From Lysobacteraceae bacterium (GTDB lineage Bacteria > Pseudomonadota > Gammaproteobacteria > Xanthomonadales > Xanthomonadaceae): DNA of 64,000 nt. Where the stretch lies: contig QBLY01000001.1 of NCBI GenBank assembly GCA_003241895.1, forward strand, positions 265,853 through 329,852, in the 5' to 3' direction. Every line of letters begins with the position of its first letter. Position 1 is the stretch's first letter. The notes beneath the pieces are model-generated. The model saw only the letters and a program-made list of their open reading frames with translations, did no database searches and was not told the origin of the DNA. Below, piece by piece: positions 1 to 7,650 of this stretch. The translations under genes were made by a program, and so were the position numbers.

Positions 1-1
1 A

Positions 2-466
2 TCCGTACGGGACGCGCACGCCGAGTACGCGCGCGACAAGCGCGCCCAAATGCCCGAGGAGCGGGCAAGCGAACATCGATGGTGGGAAGCACAGAAGAAA
101 ATGGTCGGGCGCTTGATGCAGTCAGGTGCATCGCTGCTGGCCGGCACTGACTCCGCTTGTGAGGGTGGCTTGCCTGGAGAGGATTTGCACTCTGAGCTCG
201 AACTGCTGGTGGAGGCGGGCCTCACACCCCGCCAAGCACTTGCAGCGGCGACGTTGGAGCCAGCGCGATACTTCGAATCGGGCGACGAGCGCGGGCTCAT
301 CACCGCTGGGGCCAGGGCCGACCTCGTACTCTTGGATGGCAACCCGCTTGAGGATATTTCCAACACCCGTCGCATCCATGGCGTGGTGCGGCTGGGGCAG
401 TGGCTGGACAGCAGCCGATTGGCTGCATTGCGCGACACAAAGGCTCAGCTGCCCGTGGAACCCTGA
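2..466 (+). CDS. Amidohydrolase family protein, C-terminal part (5' end outside window)
   Basis: The frame is open from base 2, so the gene begins before the window. The visible 154 residues are the C-terminal end of a metal-dependent amidohydrolase of the imidazolonepropionase/prolidase-like type. Seen: the LLAGTDSAC segment, matching the last metal-binding Asp strand of the TIM barrel; the helix ELELLVEAGLTPRQALAAAT; and the closing beta-sandwich motif GLITAGARADLVLLDGNPLEDI, typical of this superfamily. Such enzymes hydrolyse C-N bonds in cyclic amides, dipeptides or similar compounds. The substrate cannot be told from this fragment, because most metal ligands lie upstream. No signal peptide can be assessed. 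The gene ends at a TGA and is followed by a degraded region, so it stands alone here. Confidence 0.8.
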   Translation, partial: SVRDAHAEYARDKRAQMPEERASEHRWWEAQKKMVGRLMQSGASLLAGTDSACEGGLPGEDLHSELELLVEAGLTPRQALAAATLEPARYFESGDERGLITAGARADLVLLDGNPLEDISNTRRIHGVVRLGQWLDSSRLAALRDTKAQLPVEP

Positions 467-514
467 CCAGCATGCCGAGGGCGATCCTGTGCTGCCTTCA
501 CGGGCGTGAGCGCC

Positions 515-640
515 CTACCGCTGATCCAGCTCGTAGTGGATCGACACCACTGGGTGTTCCTTTCCTGTCCATCACGAACAGCTGGTGATCTTCGGCCAGG
601 GACTGGACCAGCCGTTCGAAGCTCACGGTCTGCACGCTGA
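515..640 (-). pseudogene. Remnant of an unidentified gene, 3' end, frameshifted
   Basis: Reading the minus strand from about 640 gives a protein-like stretch (HESRISVQTVSFERLVQSLA, then EDHQLFVMDRK). After one surplus base it resumes in another frame as EHPVVSIHYELDQR and stops at TAG (517-515). The join reads smoothly if one base near 566-570 is removed, which is why I call it a decayed 3' fragment rather than a gene. It has no start codon; its upstream side runs directly into a GGGGTCAGGTT-type element at about 655-685. I do not recognise the family. The frameshift is seen; its status as a former gene is inference. Confidence 0.4.
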
Positions 641-654
641 TGCGTGATTCGTGA

Positions 655-690
655 AAAAGTGAACCTGACCCCGTTCTTCCCGTTCTTCGA
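655..690. repeat. GGGGTCAGGTT-type repeat, single copy
   Basis: The segment AGTGAACCTGACCCCGTTCT (plus strand) closely matches the elements at 23991-24092 (AGTTAACCTGACCCCGTTCT). It lies between the decayed fragment at 515-640 and the hydrolase gene. Such GGGGTCAG elements recur in intergenic regions of proteobacterial genomes and are often linked to Y1-type (RAYT-like) transposases. That link is family knowledge, not shown here. Confidence 0.5.
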
Positions 691-694
691 TCCG

Positions 695-1600
695 TCAGCC
701 GGCTCGCATGAACTCGCGGTACGCCGCCAGCACCTCGTCAGGCGCCTCCACCTGCGGGAAGTGCCCTACGCCCGGCAGTTCGAACACCGGTGCCGCCGGC
801 AGCAGCTCGCGCCATCTCGCGACGATGCTGCGGCCTGAGATCGGATCTTCCAAGCCGTTGATCAGCGCGATCGGCACGCCGGCCTGCTGCAGCGCGCCGA
901 CCCAGCGTTCGCGGTGCCGGCGGCGTTCGGCGATGTAGCGCAGCAGCTTGGGCATCACCGCCTTGCCGCCGTCGCGGCCCAGGCGCTGCCAGGCTTCGGC
1001 CATCTCGCCCTCGGGCCAGGGTCGCGCGCAGATGTGCTGCAGGCTGGCGGTGAAGCGGCGCTCGCTGGTGAATCGCGCCAGCAACCACCCCAACGGCCCG
1101 GCCAGCAGGCGCTGGATACGCAGCGGCTGCGTGGCTTCGGGGAACAGCCCGCCGTTGAGGAACGCCACCGAGGTGATGCGGAAGCCCAGCTTGCCTTCGC
1201 GCTGCCGCGCCAGCAGCTCCTGCGCCACGGTGTTGCCGTAGTCGTGGGCCAGGATCGCCACTTCACTGATGCCGGTGGCCTCGGCCAGCGCCACCCACTG
1301 GTCGGCCGATGCGGCGATGGCGTATTTGAACCTGCGCGGCTTGGCCGACGCGCCGAAGCCCAGCATGTCCAGCGCGAACAGCTCGTGCTGCGTAGCCAGT
1401 TCGGGCCAGATACCGCGCCAGTCGCGGCTGGAGGTCGGGAAGCCGTGGATCAGCCACAGCGCCGACCCCACCCCGCCGCGCCGCGCCTGCAGGCGGTGGC
1501 CCTGGAACGGCAGCGCGAAGTTGACGGCGTTTTCGTAGGCGGTCACACGGTTCCCGGTTGCCAAATCGCGCAGCCATGCCGCGGCCGCCTGGTGCGCCAT
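695..1600 (-). CDS. Alpha/beta hydrolase, MEST/epoxide-hydrolase-like
   Basis: About 301 residues if started at the ATG at 1600; the frame stays open further upstream to 1771, but that part is Arg/Ala-rich and looks non-coding. It is a cytoplasmic alpha/beta-hydrolase fold enzyme. Seen: oxyanion-hole motif HGFPTSSRDW; nucleophile elbow AHDYGNTVAQELL, with Asp where lipases have Ser, as in epoxide hydrolases, haloalkane dehalogenases and the MEST family; an acid residue in NGLEDPISG; and catalytic His in GVGHFPQVEAP. There is no signal peptide or membrane segment. The HDYGNTVAQELL element and the length resemble MEST-like proteins of unknown substrate. The 3' end is flanked by a repeat; the 5' side diverges from the SPFH operon. 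No clear ribosome binding site was found before 1600, so the start is tentative. Confidence 0.82.
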   Translation of the reverse strand: MAHQAAAAWLRDLATGNRVTAYENAVNFALPFQGHRLQARRGGVGSALWLIHGFPTSSRDWRGIWPELATQHELFALDMLGFGASAKPRRFKYAIAASADQWVALAEATGISEVAILAHDYGNTVAQELLARQREGKLGFRITSVAFLNGGLFPEATQPLRIQRLLAGPLGWLLARFTSERRFTASLQHICARPWPEGEMAEAWQRLGRDGGKAVMPKLLRYIAERRRHRERWVGALQQAGVPIALINGLEDPISGRSIVARWRELLPAAPVFELPGVGHFPQVEAPDEVLAAYREFMRAG

Positions 1601-1895
1601 GGGTTGCGCAACGGTGGTGCGAATCACGCGCGTGCGCTCGTTACAAAGGTTGGCATGGAATTCCTGGACGGTGGATCGTCGCGCTGCAGGCCTCGTAGCG
1701 CGACGCAATTGTCCCCGACCCGAAGTCCAGGCGCCAGCGAAAGCGACGGGACCGGGTGAGCCCAGGCGCACCGGTCCAGGTTTCCGAAACGCACTGCGTT
1801 GTCAAATCCGGACACATCACAGCGCCGCCATCCGGGCTGTATAGTTTGCCGGGCATGGCAGGTAGCGTACCGGCCACGAATCGCGGAGAGATGTC

Positions 1896-3044
1896 ATGGG
1901 TCTTGTGCAGGCGGTGGTGGGTTCGGTCGGCGGCGTGCTGGCCGACCAGTGGAAGGACTTCTACACGGTTCCGGCCGGGCTGCCGGCCACCGCGGCGCTG
2001 TTCGCCGCCGTGCCGCAGGGCACCAATGCCGGGCGTGGTTCGAACACCAAGGCCTCCTCGAACATCATCACCAACGGTTCGAAGATCGTCGTGCCCGAAG
2101 GCTACGGGCTGCTGCTGTTCCAGGACGGCGCCATCACCGGCTTCGCCGCCGAAGCGGGCGGCTATGAATGGCGGTCGGACGACCTCAATTCCAAGTCGAT
2201 CTTCGCCGGCGACGGCCTGGTGTCTTCGCTGATCAAGCAGAGCTGGGAGCGCTTCAAGTTCGGTGGCCAGCCGGGCGGCCAGCAGCTGGCCTTCTTCGTC
2301 TCGCTCAAGGAACTGCCCGACAACCGCTTTGGCACCCAGTCGGAAATCTACTGGGACGACGGCTTCCTCAATACGCAGGTGGGCGCGGTAACGCGCGGCT
2401 CATACACGATGAAGATCGTTGATCCGATTCTGTTCGTGAAGAACTTCGTTCCGGCGAAGTATCTCCAGCCCGGCCAGGTCTTCGATTTCACCGACATCGA
2501 CAACGCCGCCGCCAGCCAGCTGTTCAACGAAGTGGTGGGTTCGCTGGCGCCGGCCTTCAGCCTGTACACGAACGACCCGGGCAAGGGCAATCGCATCACC
2601 AAGCTGCAGCAGGATTCGGTCGGGTTCGCCAAGAGCCTGTCGGCCGCGGTGGAGCATGCCTACCAGTGGAGTTCCGATCGCGGCCTGGCCATCATCAAGA
2701 CCGCCATCATTTCGATCGAATACGACGCCAACACCAAGGAACTGCTCAAGACCGTGCAGCGCGCCGATGCGCTGGCCGGTTCGCGCGGCAACTCCAACCT
2801 GCAGGCCAGCGTGGCGGCGGGCGTGCAGTCGGCGGGCGAGACCGGCGGCGCCGCGGGCCTGGTGGGCGTGGGCATGGCCACGGGCATGCTCGGCGTTGGC
2901 GGCCTGCAGCAGCCGGTGGCACCGGCCGCACCGGCGGCCGACGACCCGATTGCCAAGCTCAAGAAGGCCAAGGAAATGCTGGAGATGGACCTGATCACGC
3001 AGGCCGATTACGACGCGCTCAAAGCCAAGGCCTTGGGCCTGTAA
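1896..3044 (+). CDS. SPFH-domain protein with C-terminal SHOCT domain (YdjI-like)
   Basis: A 382-residue protein. The first ~290 residues form an SPFH/band-7-type domain of the 'virion core protein' kind (IVPEGYGLLLFQDGAITG near residue 65-85, then the repeated strand/helix pattern). A Gly/Ala-rich, weakly hydrophobic stretch follows (about 300-335). The last ~35 residues (DPIAKLKKAKEMLEMDLITQ, then ADYDALKAKAL) are a classic SHOCT oligomerisation tail. GGAGAG precedes the ATG. It leads an operon with the zinc-ribbon protein (21 bases downstream) and a small membrane protein. In Bacillus subtilis a related set (ydjG-ydjH-ydjI) sits with a PspA homologue and acts at the membrane under envelope stress; no pspA gene is visible here. 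A membrane-associated scaffold role is inference. A TATAGT box near 1841 could be the -10 element. Confidence 0.8.
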   Translation: MGLVQAVVGSVGGVLADQWKDFYTVPAGLPATAALFAAVPQGTNAGRGSNTKASSNIITNGSKIVVPEGYGLLLFQDGAITGFAAEAGGYEWRSDDLNSKSIFAGDGLVSSLIKQSWERFKFGGQPGGQQLAFFVSLKELPDNRFGTQSEIYWDDGFLNTQVGAVTRGSYTMKIVDPILFVKNFVPAKYLQPGQVFDFTDIDNAAASQLFNEVVGSLAPAFSLYTNDPGKGNRITKLQQDSVGFAKSLSAAVEHAYQWSSDRGLAIIKTAIISIEYDANTKELLKTVQRADALAGSRGNSNLQASVAAGVQSAGETGGAAGLVGVGMATGMLGVGGLQQPVAPAAPAADDPIAKLKKAKEMLEMDLITQADYDALKAKALGL

Positions 3045-3065
3045 CCCGGAAGGCGAGCAGCCACG

Positions 3066-4376
3066 ATGTCGAACACTACGGGTCCGACGCCACCCCCGCT
3101 GCCGCCCGGCATCGGGCCGGGATCGCCGCAGGACGTGCCGCCGGCACCGGGCAGTTTTCCGATCGACCCGGCCACCCTTCCCGGCCCGATCCGCGATGAA
3201 ATCCTCGCCCCCGACCCGGTCGCGATTGACACCGCCGCCGTCGAGCTCAAGGACGGCCAGAACCACTGCCCAAAATGCGGCGGCACCGACATCAAGCAGC
3301 GGCCCGGCACGGATGTGCTGATCTGCCTGTTCTGCCGCAATCAATGGCACGGTGAGCGGGTCGAGGAGGCCTTCGGATTTGGCGAAGGCATCGACCAGCT
3401 TTCCGGCACGGTGATCGCATCCGGCGCGCAGGACATCGCGGCCGACGCGGCCAGCCTGATGACCTTCAAGTGCACCGGCTGCGGCGCCGAGGTCATGGTG
3501 AACACCGAAACCGCCATGACGGCGCGCTGCCACTGGTGCCGGCACGTTTTCGGCGTGAACGAACAGGTGGCCAACGGCGCGGTTCCCGATGCGGTGCTGC
3601 CCTTCCGCATCAAGAAGGAAGACGCGGTGGCGCGCATCCGCCAGTTCGTGGACAAGCGGCGGATGTTCGCGCTGAAGGAATTCAAGGACCAGTTCACGCC
3701 CGAGAACGTGGTGGGCGTCTACCTGCCCTACATGATCGTGGACGGCAAGGTGAGCGCCGACATTGCCGGCCAGGGCGAGATAAAAACGCGCGAATACACC
3801 AAAGGGACCGGCGACAAGAAAAAGACCTACTACGACGCCGACATCTACCAGGTGGACCGGCACGTGGACTTCACCGTGGACGACCTGCCGCTGGAATCGT
3901 CCAGCGAACGCGGCAAGCTCGACATCAAGGTCAACACCAACAACATCATCAACACCATCCTGCCCTTCGACACCAAGAACGCGGTGAAGTGGAACGCGTC
4001 CTACCTGGCGGGCTTCACCTCGGAGAAGCGCGACACCGGCGTGGAGAATCTGCGCCCGCGCCTGGAGGACCAGCTGCTGTCGATCGCCCGGGCCCAGGTG
4101 CAGGGATCGGTGGGCAGGTTTGATCGCGGCGTGCGCTGGGAACAGGAACGCCTGGACGTGCACGGCACGCGCTGGGTGGCGATGTACCTGCCGGTGTGGC
4201 TGTATTCCTACCAACAGCCGGGGCCGAAGGGCCTGATTCACTACATCGCGGTGAACGGTCGCACCGGCGAAACGATGGGCAGCGTGCCGGTGCAGCAATG
4301 GAAGCTGCTGCTGGCCGCGCTCAGCGCCGGCACTTTCATTGAAGTTATCGTCCTGTTCATCCTCGGGAGCCAGTAA
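3066..4376 (+). CDS. Double zinc-ribbon protein with C-terminal membrane anchor (YdjG-like)
   Basis: A 436-residue protein. It has a Pro-rich N-terminus (residues 1-50), then two zinc ribbons: CPKC/CLFC (Cys68, 71, 87, 90) and CTGC/CHWC (Cys136, 139, 155, 158). A long alpha/beta region follows, and then one hydrophobic helix at about 412-434 (LLLAALSAGTFIEVIVLFIL) that would anchor the C-terminus. The ribbons are TFIIB-like by spacing but the protein is not a transcription factor homologue overall; it matches the 'TFIIB-type zinc ribbon' partners found beside SPFH virion-core-like proteins. It is 21 bases after the SPFH gene, and its TAA overlaps the next ATG (TAATG), so the three are surely co-transcribed. 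The likely role is as membrane recruiter or partner of the SPFH protein (inference from the B. subtilis YdjG/YdjI arrangement). Confidence 0.75.
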   Translation: MSNTTGPTPPPLPPGIGPGSPQDVPPAPGSFPIDPATLPGPIRDEILAPDPVAIDTAAVELKDGQNHCPKCGGTDIKQRPGTDVLICLFCRNQWHGERVEEAFGFGEGIDQLSGTVIASGAQDIAADAASLMTFKCTGCGAEVMVNTETAMTARCHWCRHVFGVNEQVANGAVPDAVLPFRIKKEDAVARIRQFVDKRRMFALKEFKDQFTPENVVGVYLPYMIVDGKVSADIAGQGEIKTREYTKGTGDKKKTYYDADIYQVDRHVDFTVDDLPLESSSERGKLDIKVNTNNIINTILPFDTKNAVKWNASYLAGFTSEKRDTGVENLRPRLEDQLLSIARAQVQGSVGRFDRGVRWEQERLDVHGTRWVAMYLPVWLYSYQQPGPKGLIHYIAVNGRTGETMGSVPVQQWKLLLAALSAGTFIEVIVLFILGSQ

Positions 4377-4654
4377 TGAGTGACGACGGTGGATTCTGGC
4401 TGCTCGCACTCGGCCCGGCCGGCGCCGGCGCGCTGTACTGGGCCCTGTATCGCTACTACCGCAACACCGACAAATCGCACGCCTTCGAACACGAGACGAT
4501 CGTCGAGGCCAAGCCCATCACCGGCTCGGAGCACAAGGTCAGCGAGATCAAGGGAACGCGCAACAGCCGCATCGTAGGCGACAACGGGGGTGCGTATCGC
4601 ACGCGTGTGCAGCGTGTCCGTGGCGAAGGTTCGGGCCAGGGGCCGCCCGGCTGA
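4376..4654 (+). CDS. Small single-pass membrane protein of SPFH operon
   Basis: A 92-residue protein whose ATG overlaps the stop of the zinc-ribbon gene by one base. Residues ~6-27 (FWLLALGPAGAGALYWALYR) form one hydrophobic helix; the rest is charged and ends in a flexible Gly/Arg-rich tail. The topology is probably N-out with a cytoplasmic tail, by the positive-inside rule. I do not recognise a named family. Tight translational coupling to the SPFH and zinc-ribbon genes suggests a third component of the same membrane assembly. It ends 75 bases before the stop of the convergent lipoprotein gene, with no clear terminator hairpin between them. Confidence 0.65.
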   Translation: MSDDGGFWLLALGPAGAGALYWALYRYYRNTDKSHAFEHETIVEAKPITGSEHKVSEIKGTRNSRIVGDNGGAYRTRVQRVRGEGSGQGPPG

Positions 4655-4729
4655 CGGAGGGCGGATTCGAACGCCCGGCTGGGCTGCCGCGCATCGTTTC
4701 GCTCAGCCCATCGCGCAGCTCACACGCGT

Positions 4730-5521
4730 TCAGTTCGACGAACAAACCTGCAGTGGGGTCTGCATCTGGCGCTGCACCTGGCGCCAGTAGACAAGGCAAT
4801 CCGCGTCTCGCGACAGTCGTACCGCCTCGAGGTCGTTTTCGCCATTGATGTTGATCGTGAACCTCGACTCGTTCCGGTATCGCTGCAAAGCGTCCTGCAG
4901 AAGGCCGGCAGCTTGAGGGTCCTTGGTTCGCACGCAGGGAATGGTCCGGGCTTCAATTCGGTCCAGCAGCAGCGCGCAGTTGCGGCCCAGGGCTTCGGTC
5001 GCGGCATCCACTGGCCGGCTGGGATGCTGCAGGTCGGACACGGGCTCCGCGTCGCCACTGAACCACACCTGCGGGGCGCCGGATTCTTTCGTCGGCATCG
5101 AAAAACGCTGCTCGAACAAAATGCGGTACGGCTGCCACCACGGCGAGGGACTGCCTGCATCGGGCAGGCAGACGGCCTCAAAGCGCAGCATCACGACCCG
5201 CGGGCCCCAAGAGCCGCCTTCACCGTCCGACTGGCGCGAGACCTCGGTGGGTTCAAACGACTCGATCTTGCAGCCCGGAAACGGCTTCGCCAGCGAGGTG
5301 GCGGGAAGGTCATCGGACGAGACATCGCCCGGCCCGGCACCCTGGCCGCAGGCGGACAGTTGGACGATGGTCGCCGCCAGGATCGCACACACGGCGAGCC
5401 GCACGATTCGCCCACCGGAATGGCGCCCAATGGGCTGCAACGGGGCGCCATCCCCCAAGGCGCCGCCAATGGCGGCAGGCCTGTGCGTAATAACCGGTTG
5501 CACCGCTGCGCTCGTCTCCAT
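4730..5521 (-). CDS. Putative lipoprotein, paralogue B of a tandem pair
   Basis: A 263-residue protein of unknown family. A hydrophobic stretch ending in LSAC (Cys58) looks like a signal-peptidase II lipobox. The ~40 residues before it are atypical, so translation may really begin at the GTG at 5404, giving a 19-residue signal peptide ending at that Cys. It is clearly homologous to the gene directly upstream (5522-6274): shared are a PGCK(I/V)ES strand, RFEAVCLP, PSPWWQPYRI, a (N)NCA(A/L)LLDRIE helix, and a RLSRD-DCL-WRQ tail. Six non-lipobox cysteines recur at equivalent places, consistent with three disulphides in the periplasm (inference). The ATG at 5521 follows the upstream stop immediately (TGAATG), so both are translated from one message. 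No function can be assigned. Confidence 0.65.
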   Translation of the reverse strand: METSAAVQPVITHRPAAIGGALGDGAPLQPIGRHSGGRIVRLAVCAILAATIVQLSACGQGAGPGDVSSDDLPATSLAKPFPGCKIESFEPTEVSRQSDGEGGSWGPRVVMLRFEAVCLPDAGSPSPWWQPYRILFEQRFSMPTKESGAPQVWFSGDAEPVSDLQHPSRPVDAATEALGRNCALLLDRIEARTIPCVRTKDPQAAGLLQDALQRYRNESRFTININGENDLEAVRLSRDADCLVYWRQVQRQMQTPLQVCSSN

Positions 5522-6274
5522 TCAGTCCACCGCGCAGCTGTTGAGCGCCATCCCCAGCGCTGTCCCCGGCGCGTGCTGTAGCTGACGCCAGCGGGACAGG
5601 CAGTCCTTGTCGCGCGACAAGCGCCTAAAGTTGAGCTCGTTGTCGCCCCGGACGTTGAAGGTGAACCGATCTTCCCGGAAGTTCTGAAAATCCTTCTGCA
5701 CCAGTGCCGCCAGCGCCGGGGACTTGGCGCGTAGGCAGGGCAACAGGCCAGACTCAATGCGGTCCAGCAAAGCCGCGCAGTTATTGCCCCGCGCTTCGGT
5801 TGCGCCACTCACGGCCCGGCTGGGCTGGTCCGGGTCAACTACAGGTTGTGCGTCTACTACCAGCCAATCACCGGCGACGCCGGCGCGGTCGGGCTGCATT
5901 CGGAAGCTCTGCTCGAACGAGATTCTGTACGGCTGCCACCACGGCGAGGGATCGCTCAGGTTGGGAAGGCACACCGCCTCGAAGCGAATGATCGCGTGAC
6001 GCGAGCCGTAGTAGGCACCGTTGCCATCCAGTTCGCGGGGCAAGGCCACGGCAGGCGACACCGATTCGACTTTGCAGCCTGGGTAAGGGCGCAACAAAGA
6101 CACGTCGGGCAGGATGACTTCGAGATCGTCGACAGGCTGGGGACTGCAGGAGGCCAGCAATACCAGCACCCCGCTCGCCAATGCGCCGCGCCAAGACCAG
6201 GCACCGCGTCGAACGGCCGCACCCCATCGCTTCCCGGGACGGCCCGAGCCATGATCACTGCAGGACACTTTCAT
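5522..6274 (-). CDS. Putative lipoprotein, paralogue A of a tandem pair
   Basis: A 250-residue protein, upstream member of the tandem pair. The N-terminus is basic (WGAAVRRGAWSWRG) and leads into ALASGVLVLLASC, a good lipobox with Cys43. After it come the same conserved elements as in the downstream paralogue: YPGCKVES, IIRFEAVCLPN, PSPWWQPYRISFEQSF, NNCAALLDRIESG, LPCLRAKSP and RRLSRDKDCLSRWRQ. The conserved cysteines suggest a disulphide-stabilised periplasmic or outer-membrane-anchored domain. I do not recognise the family. A purine-rich GGGGA precedes the ATG. The pair faces the SPFH operon tail-to-tail. Divergence between the copies is large (only motif blocks are kept), so the duplication is not recent. 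Confidence 0.68.
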   Translation of the reverse strand: MKVSCSDHGSGRPGKRWGAAVRRGAWSWRGALASGVLVLLASCSPQPVDDLEVILPDVSLLRPYPGCKVESVSPAVALPRELDGNGAYYGSRHAIIRFEAVCLPNLSDPSPWWQPYRISFEQSFRMQPDRAGVAGDWLVVDAQPVVDPDQPSRAVSGATEARGNNCAALLDRIESGLLPCLRAKSPALAALVQKDFQNFREDRFTFNVRGDNELNFRRLSRDKDCLSRWRQLQHAPGTALGMALNSCAVD

Positions 6275-6330
6275 TCCCCAACCTGGTGGCGTTTGCCGAC
6301 TGAGCGGAAGTTTAGTTCACAACGCGCGCC

Positions 6331-6678
6331 CTAGCCGTCCAGCACCACCTCGAAACCGGCAAAGATCATGCGCTTGCCGTCGAAGGGCATGTCGTGAGCC
6401 CCCAGCCGCTCGTCCTGCATCAGCTTTTCCCACGCGGCGTCGCGGGTGGCGCGATCGGGCCAACTGATCCAGCCCACGGCAACCGTCTCGCCCTCTTTCA
6501 GGTCCACGGCTTTCTTGAAATCGGTGAGCTTGCCGTCGGGCACGTCTTCGCCCCAGCATTCGGTGACGGCGGTGGCGCCGTGCTCCTTGAACAAGGGCGT
6601 GGTGTGGCGGGAGTGGTCGAGATAGGCCGCCTTGTTGGCAGTCGGGACCGGGATGACGGTGATATCGAGGAAGGGCAT
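6331..6678 (-). CDS. DUF1428 family protein (YbaA-like)
   Basis: 115 residues, started at the ATG at 6678 because AAGGAGAA lies just before it; the frame is open upstream but lacks a second good start. The sequence PFLDITVIPVPTANKAAYLD, the ECWGEDVPDGKLTDF block and the C-terminal DMPFDGKRMIFAGFEVVLDG are diagnostic of DUF1428 (E. coli YbaA). This is a small cytoplasmic ferredoxin-like/dimeric alpha-beta barrel fold related to NIPSNAP/ABM proteins. The biochemical role of the family is not established. It lies about 100 bases downstream of mqsA in the same direction, but is probably an independent unit. Confidence 0.85.
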   Translation of the reverse strand: MPFLDITVIPVPTANKAAYLDHSRHTTPLFKEHGATAVTECWGEDVPDGKLTDFKKAVDLKEGETVAVGWISWPDRATRDAAWEKLMQDERLGAHDMPFDGKRMIFAGFEVVLDG

Positions 6679-6778
6679 GCTTGGTTCTCCTTGGTCGGGT
6701 TGCAGGACCAGACTCCGGCGGCCTGGGTGGGCTGGCTGCACAGCGAAGGTCGCTGCGTAGGGTAGTGTCCGCACCGCT

Positions 6779-7180
6779 TCAAGCCACCCGCACCTCATCC
6801 AGCAACTCCGGATGCCGGTCGAGCACCTTCAGCAGCTTGACCAGGGCGACAGGCGGTTTCGACTTGCCGGTTTCGTAGCGCGAGAACGCATTGACGCCGC
6901 CGCCGAAAATAGCCGCAGCCTCACGCTGGTCGAGATTGAGCTTGCGGCGCACGCCGGCGATGAACTCCGGGTCCACGAGGCCAGCGTTCACCCGCTTGCG
7001 GCAGTCGGACATCAGGTCGCTGATTCGCTGGCACTCCGCCATGTCGAGCAGGCCTTCATCGCAAGCGGGACAATACTCGCCGGTCACGTCGCCAAGGCGA
7101 TGGGAGACACCCTTGTAGGTGAAATCAAAACCACGCTTGTCCGGCACCAATTCAGCACCGCCGCAGCTGGGGCATTTCAT
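6779..7180 (-). CDS. mqsA: MqsA-type antitoxin (zinc-binding N-domain plus HTH)
   Basis: 133 residues from the ATG at 7180, preceded by AAGGAGG. The N-terminal zinc domain shows CPSC (Cys3, Cys6) and CPAC around residues 37-40, as in MqsA. The C-terminal part is an Xre-type helix-turn-helix (NLDQREAAAIFGGGVNAFSR, then YETGKSKPP), the standard MqsA DNA-binding domain. The antitoxin neutralises the neighbouring MqsR mRNase and represses the operon through a palindrome. It starts one base after the mqsR stop, so the two are translationally coupled in the toxin-first order typical of mqsRA. The matching operator is seen upstream of mqsR at 7486-7500. Confidence 0.92.
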   Translation of the reverse strand: MKCPSCGGAELVPDKRGFDFTYKGVSHRLGDVTGEYCPACDEGLLDMAECQRISDLMSDCRKRVNAGLVDPEFIAGVRRKLNLDQREAAAIFGGGVNAFSRYETGKSKPPVALVKLLKVLDRHPELLDEVRVA

Positions 7181-7181
7181 C

Positions 7182-7478
7182 TCAGGCCTCCTTGAACGAA
7201 ACAATCAACACGTAGTCGAACACTGTCAGCTTCACGTACAGGCGACCAAACTTGGTCGCCGGCCGATACACGTCCTGCCAAACCCGGTGGTCCGCCAGCG
7301 TGGTCATGCTCTTGTGGAAATCCGCAGGTGTCAGCGCAGCCACCACGGCGAGCATGTCCTTCAGTTCGATGCCCATCGCGCCAGCGCTGGCCATTGCCGT
7401 CGAATTGGTGTGGATACGGCCTGCGCGAAGCAGGGACCCGACGACAGCAAGCCGGGAGTGCGGTGTGAACTTCTCCAT
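7182..7478 (-). CDS. mqsR: MqsR-type toxin, mRNA interferase
   Basis: 98 residues, the usual MqsR length. The sequence MEKFTPHSRLAVVGSLLRAG, the central GIELKDMLAVVAALTPADFHKSMTT, and the C-terminal DVYRPATKFGRLYVKLTVFD with YVLIVSFKE match the MqsR family (RelE/YoeB-like fold). MqsR cleaves mRNA at GCU-type sites in E. coli and is inhibited by MqsA. The Lys and Tyr residues of the catalytic strand (K-x-GRLYVKL) are kept, so the toxin looks intact. It is first in the two-gene operon; the promoter and operator are immediately upstream. The ribosome binding site is weak (AGTTGG). Confidence 0.92.
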   Translation of the reverse strand: MEKFTPHSRLAVVGSLLRAGRIHTNSTAMASAGAMGIELKDMLAVVAALTPADFHKSMTTLADHRVWQDVYRPATKFGRLYVKLTVFDYVLIVSFKEA

Positions 7479-7485
7479 GCCAACT

Positions 7486-7500
7486 TAACCTAGTAGGTTA
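7486..7500. promoter_or_regulatory. MqsA operator palindrome upstream of mqsR
   Basis: The sequence TAACCTAGTAGGTTA is a perfect 6+3+6 inverted repeat. It matches the known MqsA recognition pattern AACCT-N3-AGGTT. It lies 8-22 bases before the mqsR start and overlaps an AT-rich TATATAACC stretch that could hold the -10 box on the minus strand, so binding would block transcription. Confidence 0.85.
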
Positions 7501-7650
7501 TATATGGCAACCAGTTTGTAGTGCCTCACCGAGGGTGGGGATCAGCATTCCGAGCCAAGGCACGTCGTTGTTTCGCGGTCTGCCTGTCGGAGTTCCCGCT
7601 TGGGTACGCAACAATCGGCGCTTCGATTCCAATCCACCCCGACCGACCCG

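Noticed and set aside
2400..4409. A 669-codon minus-strand open frame across the SPFH and zinc-ribbon genes
   Set aside because: His/Val/Gly-rich with no domain; mirrors codon bias of the plus-strand genes.
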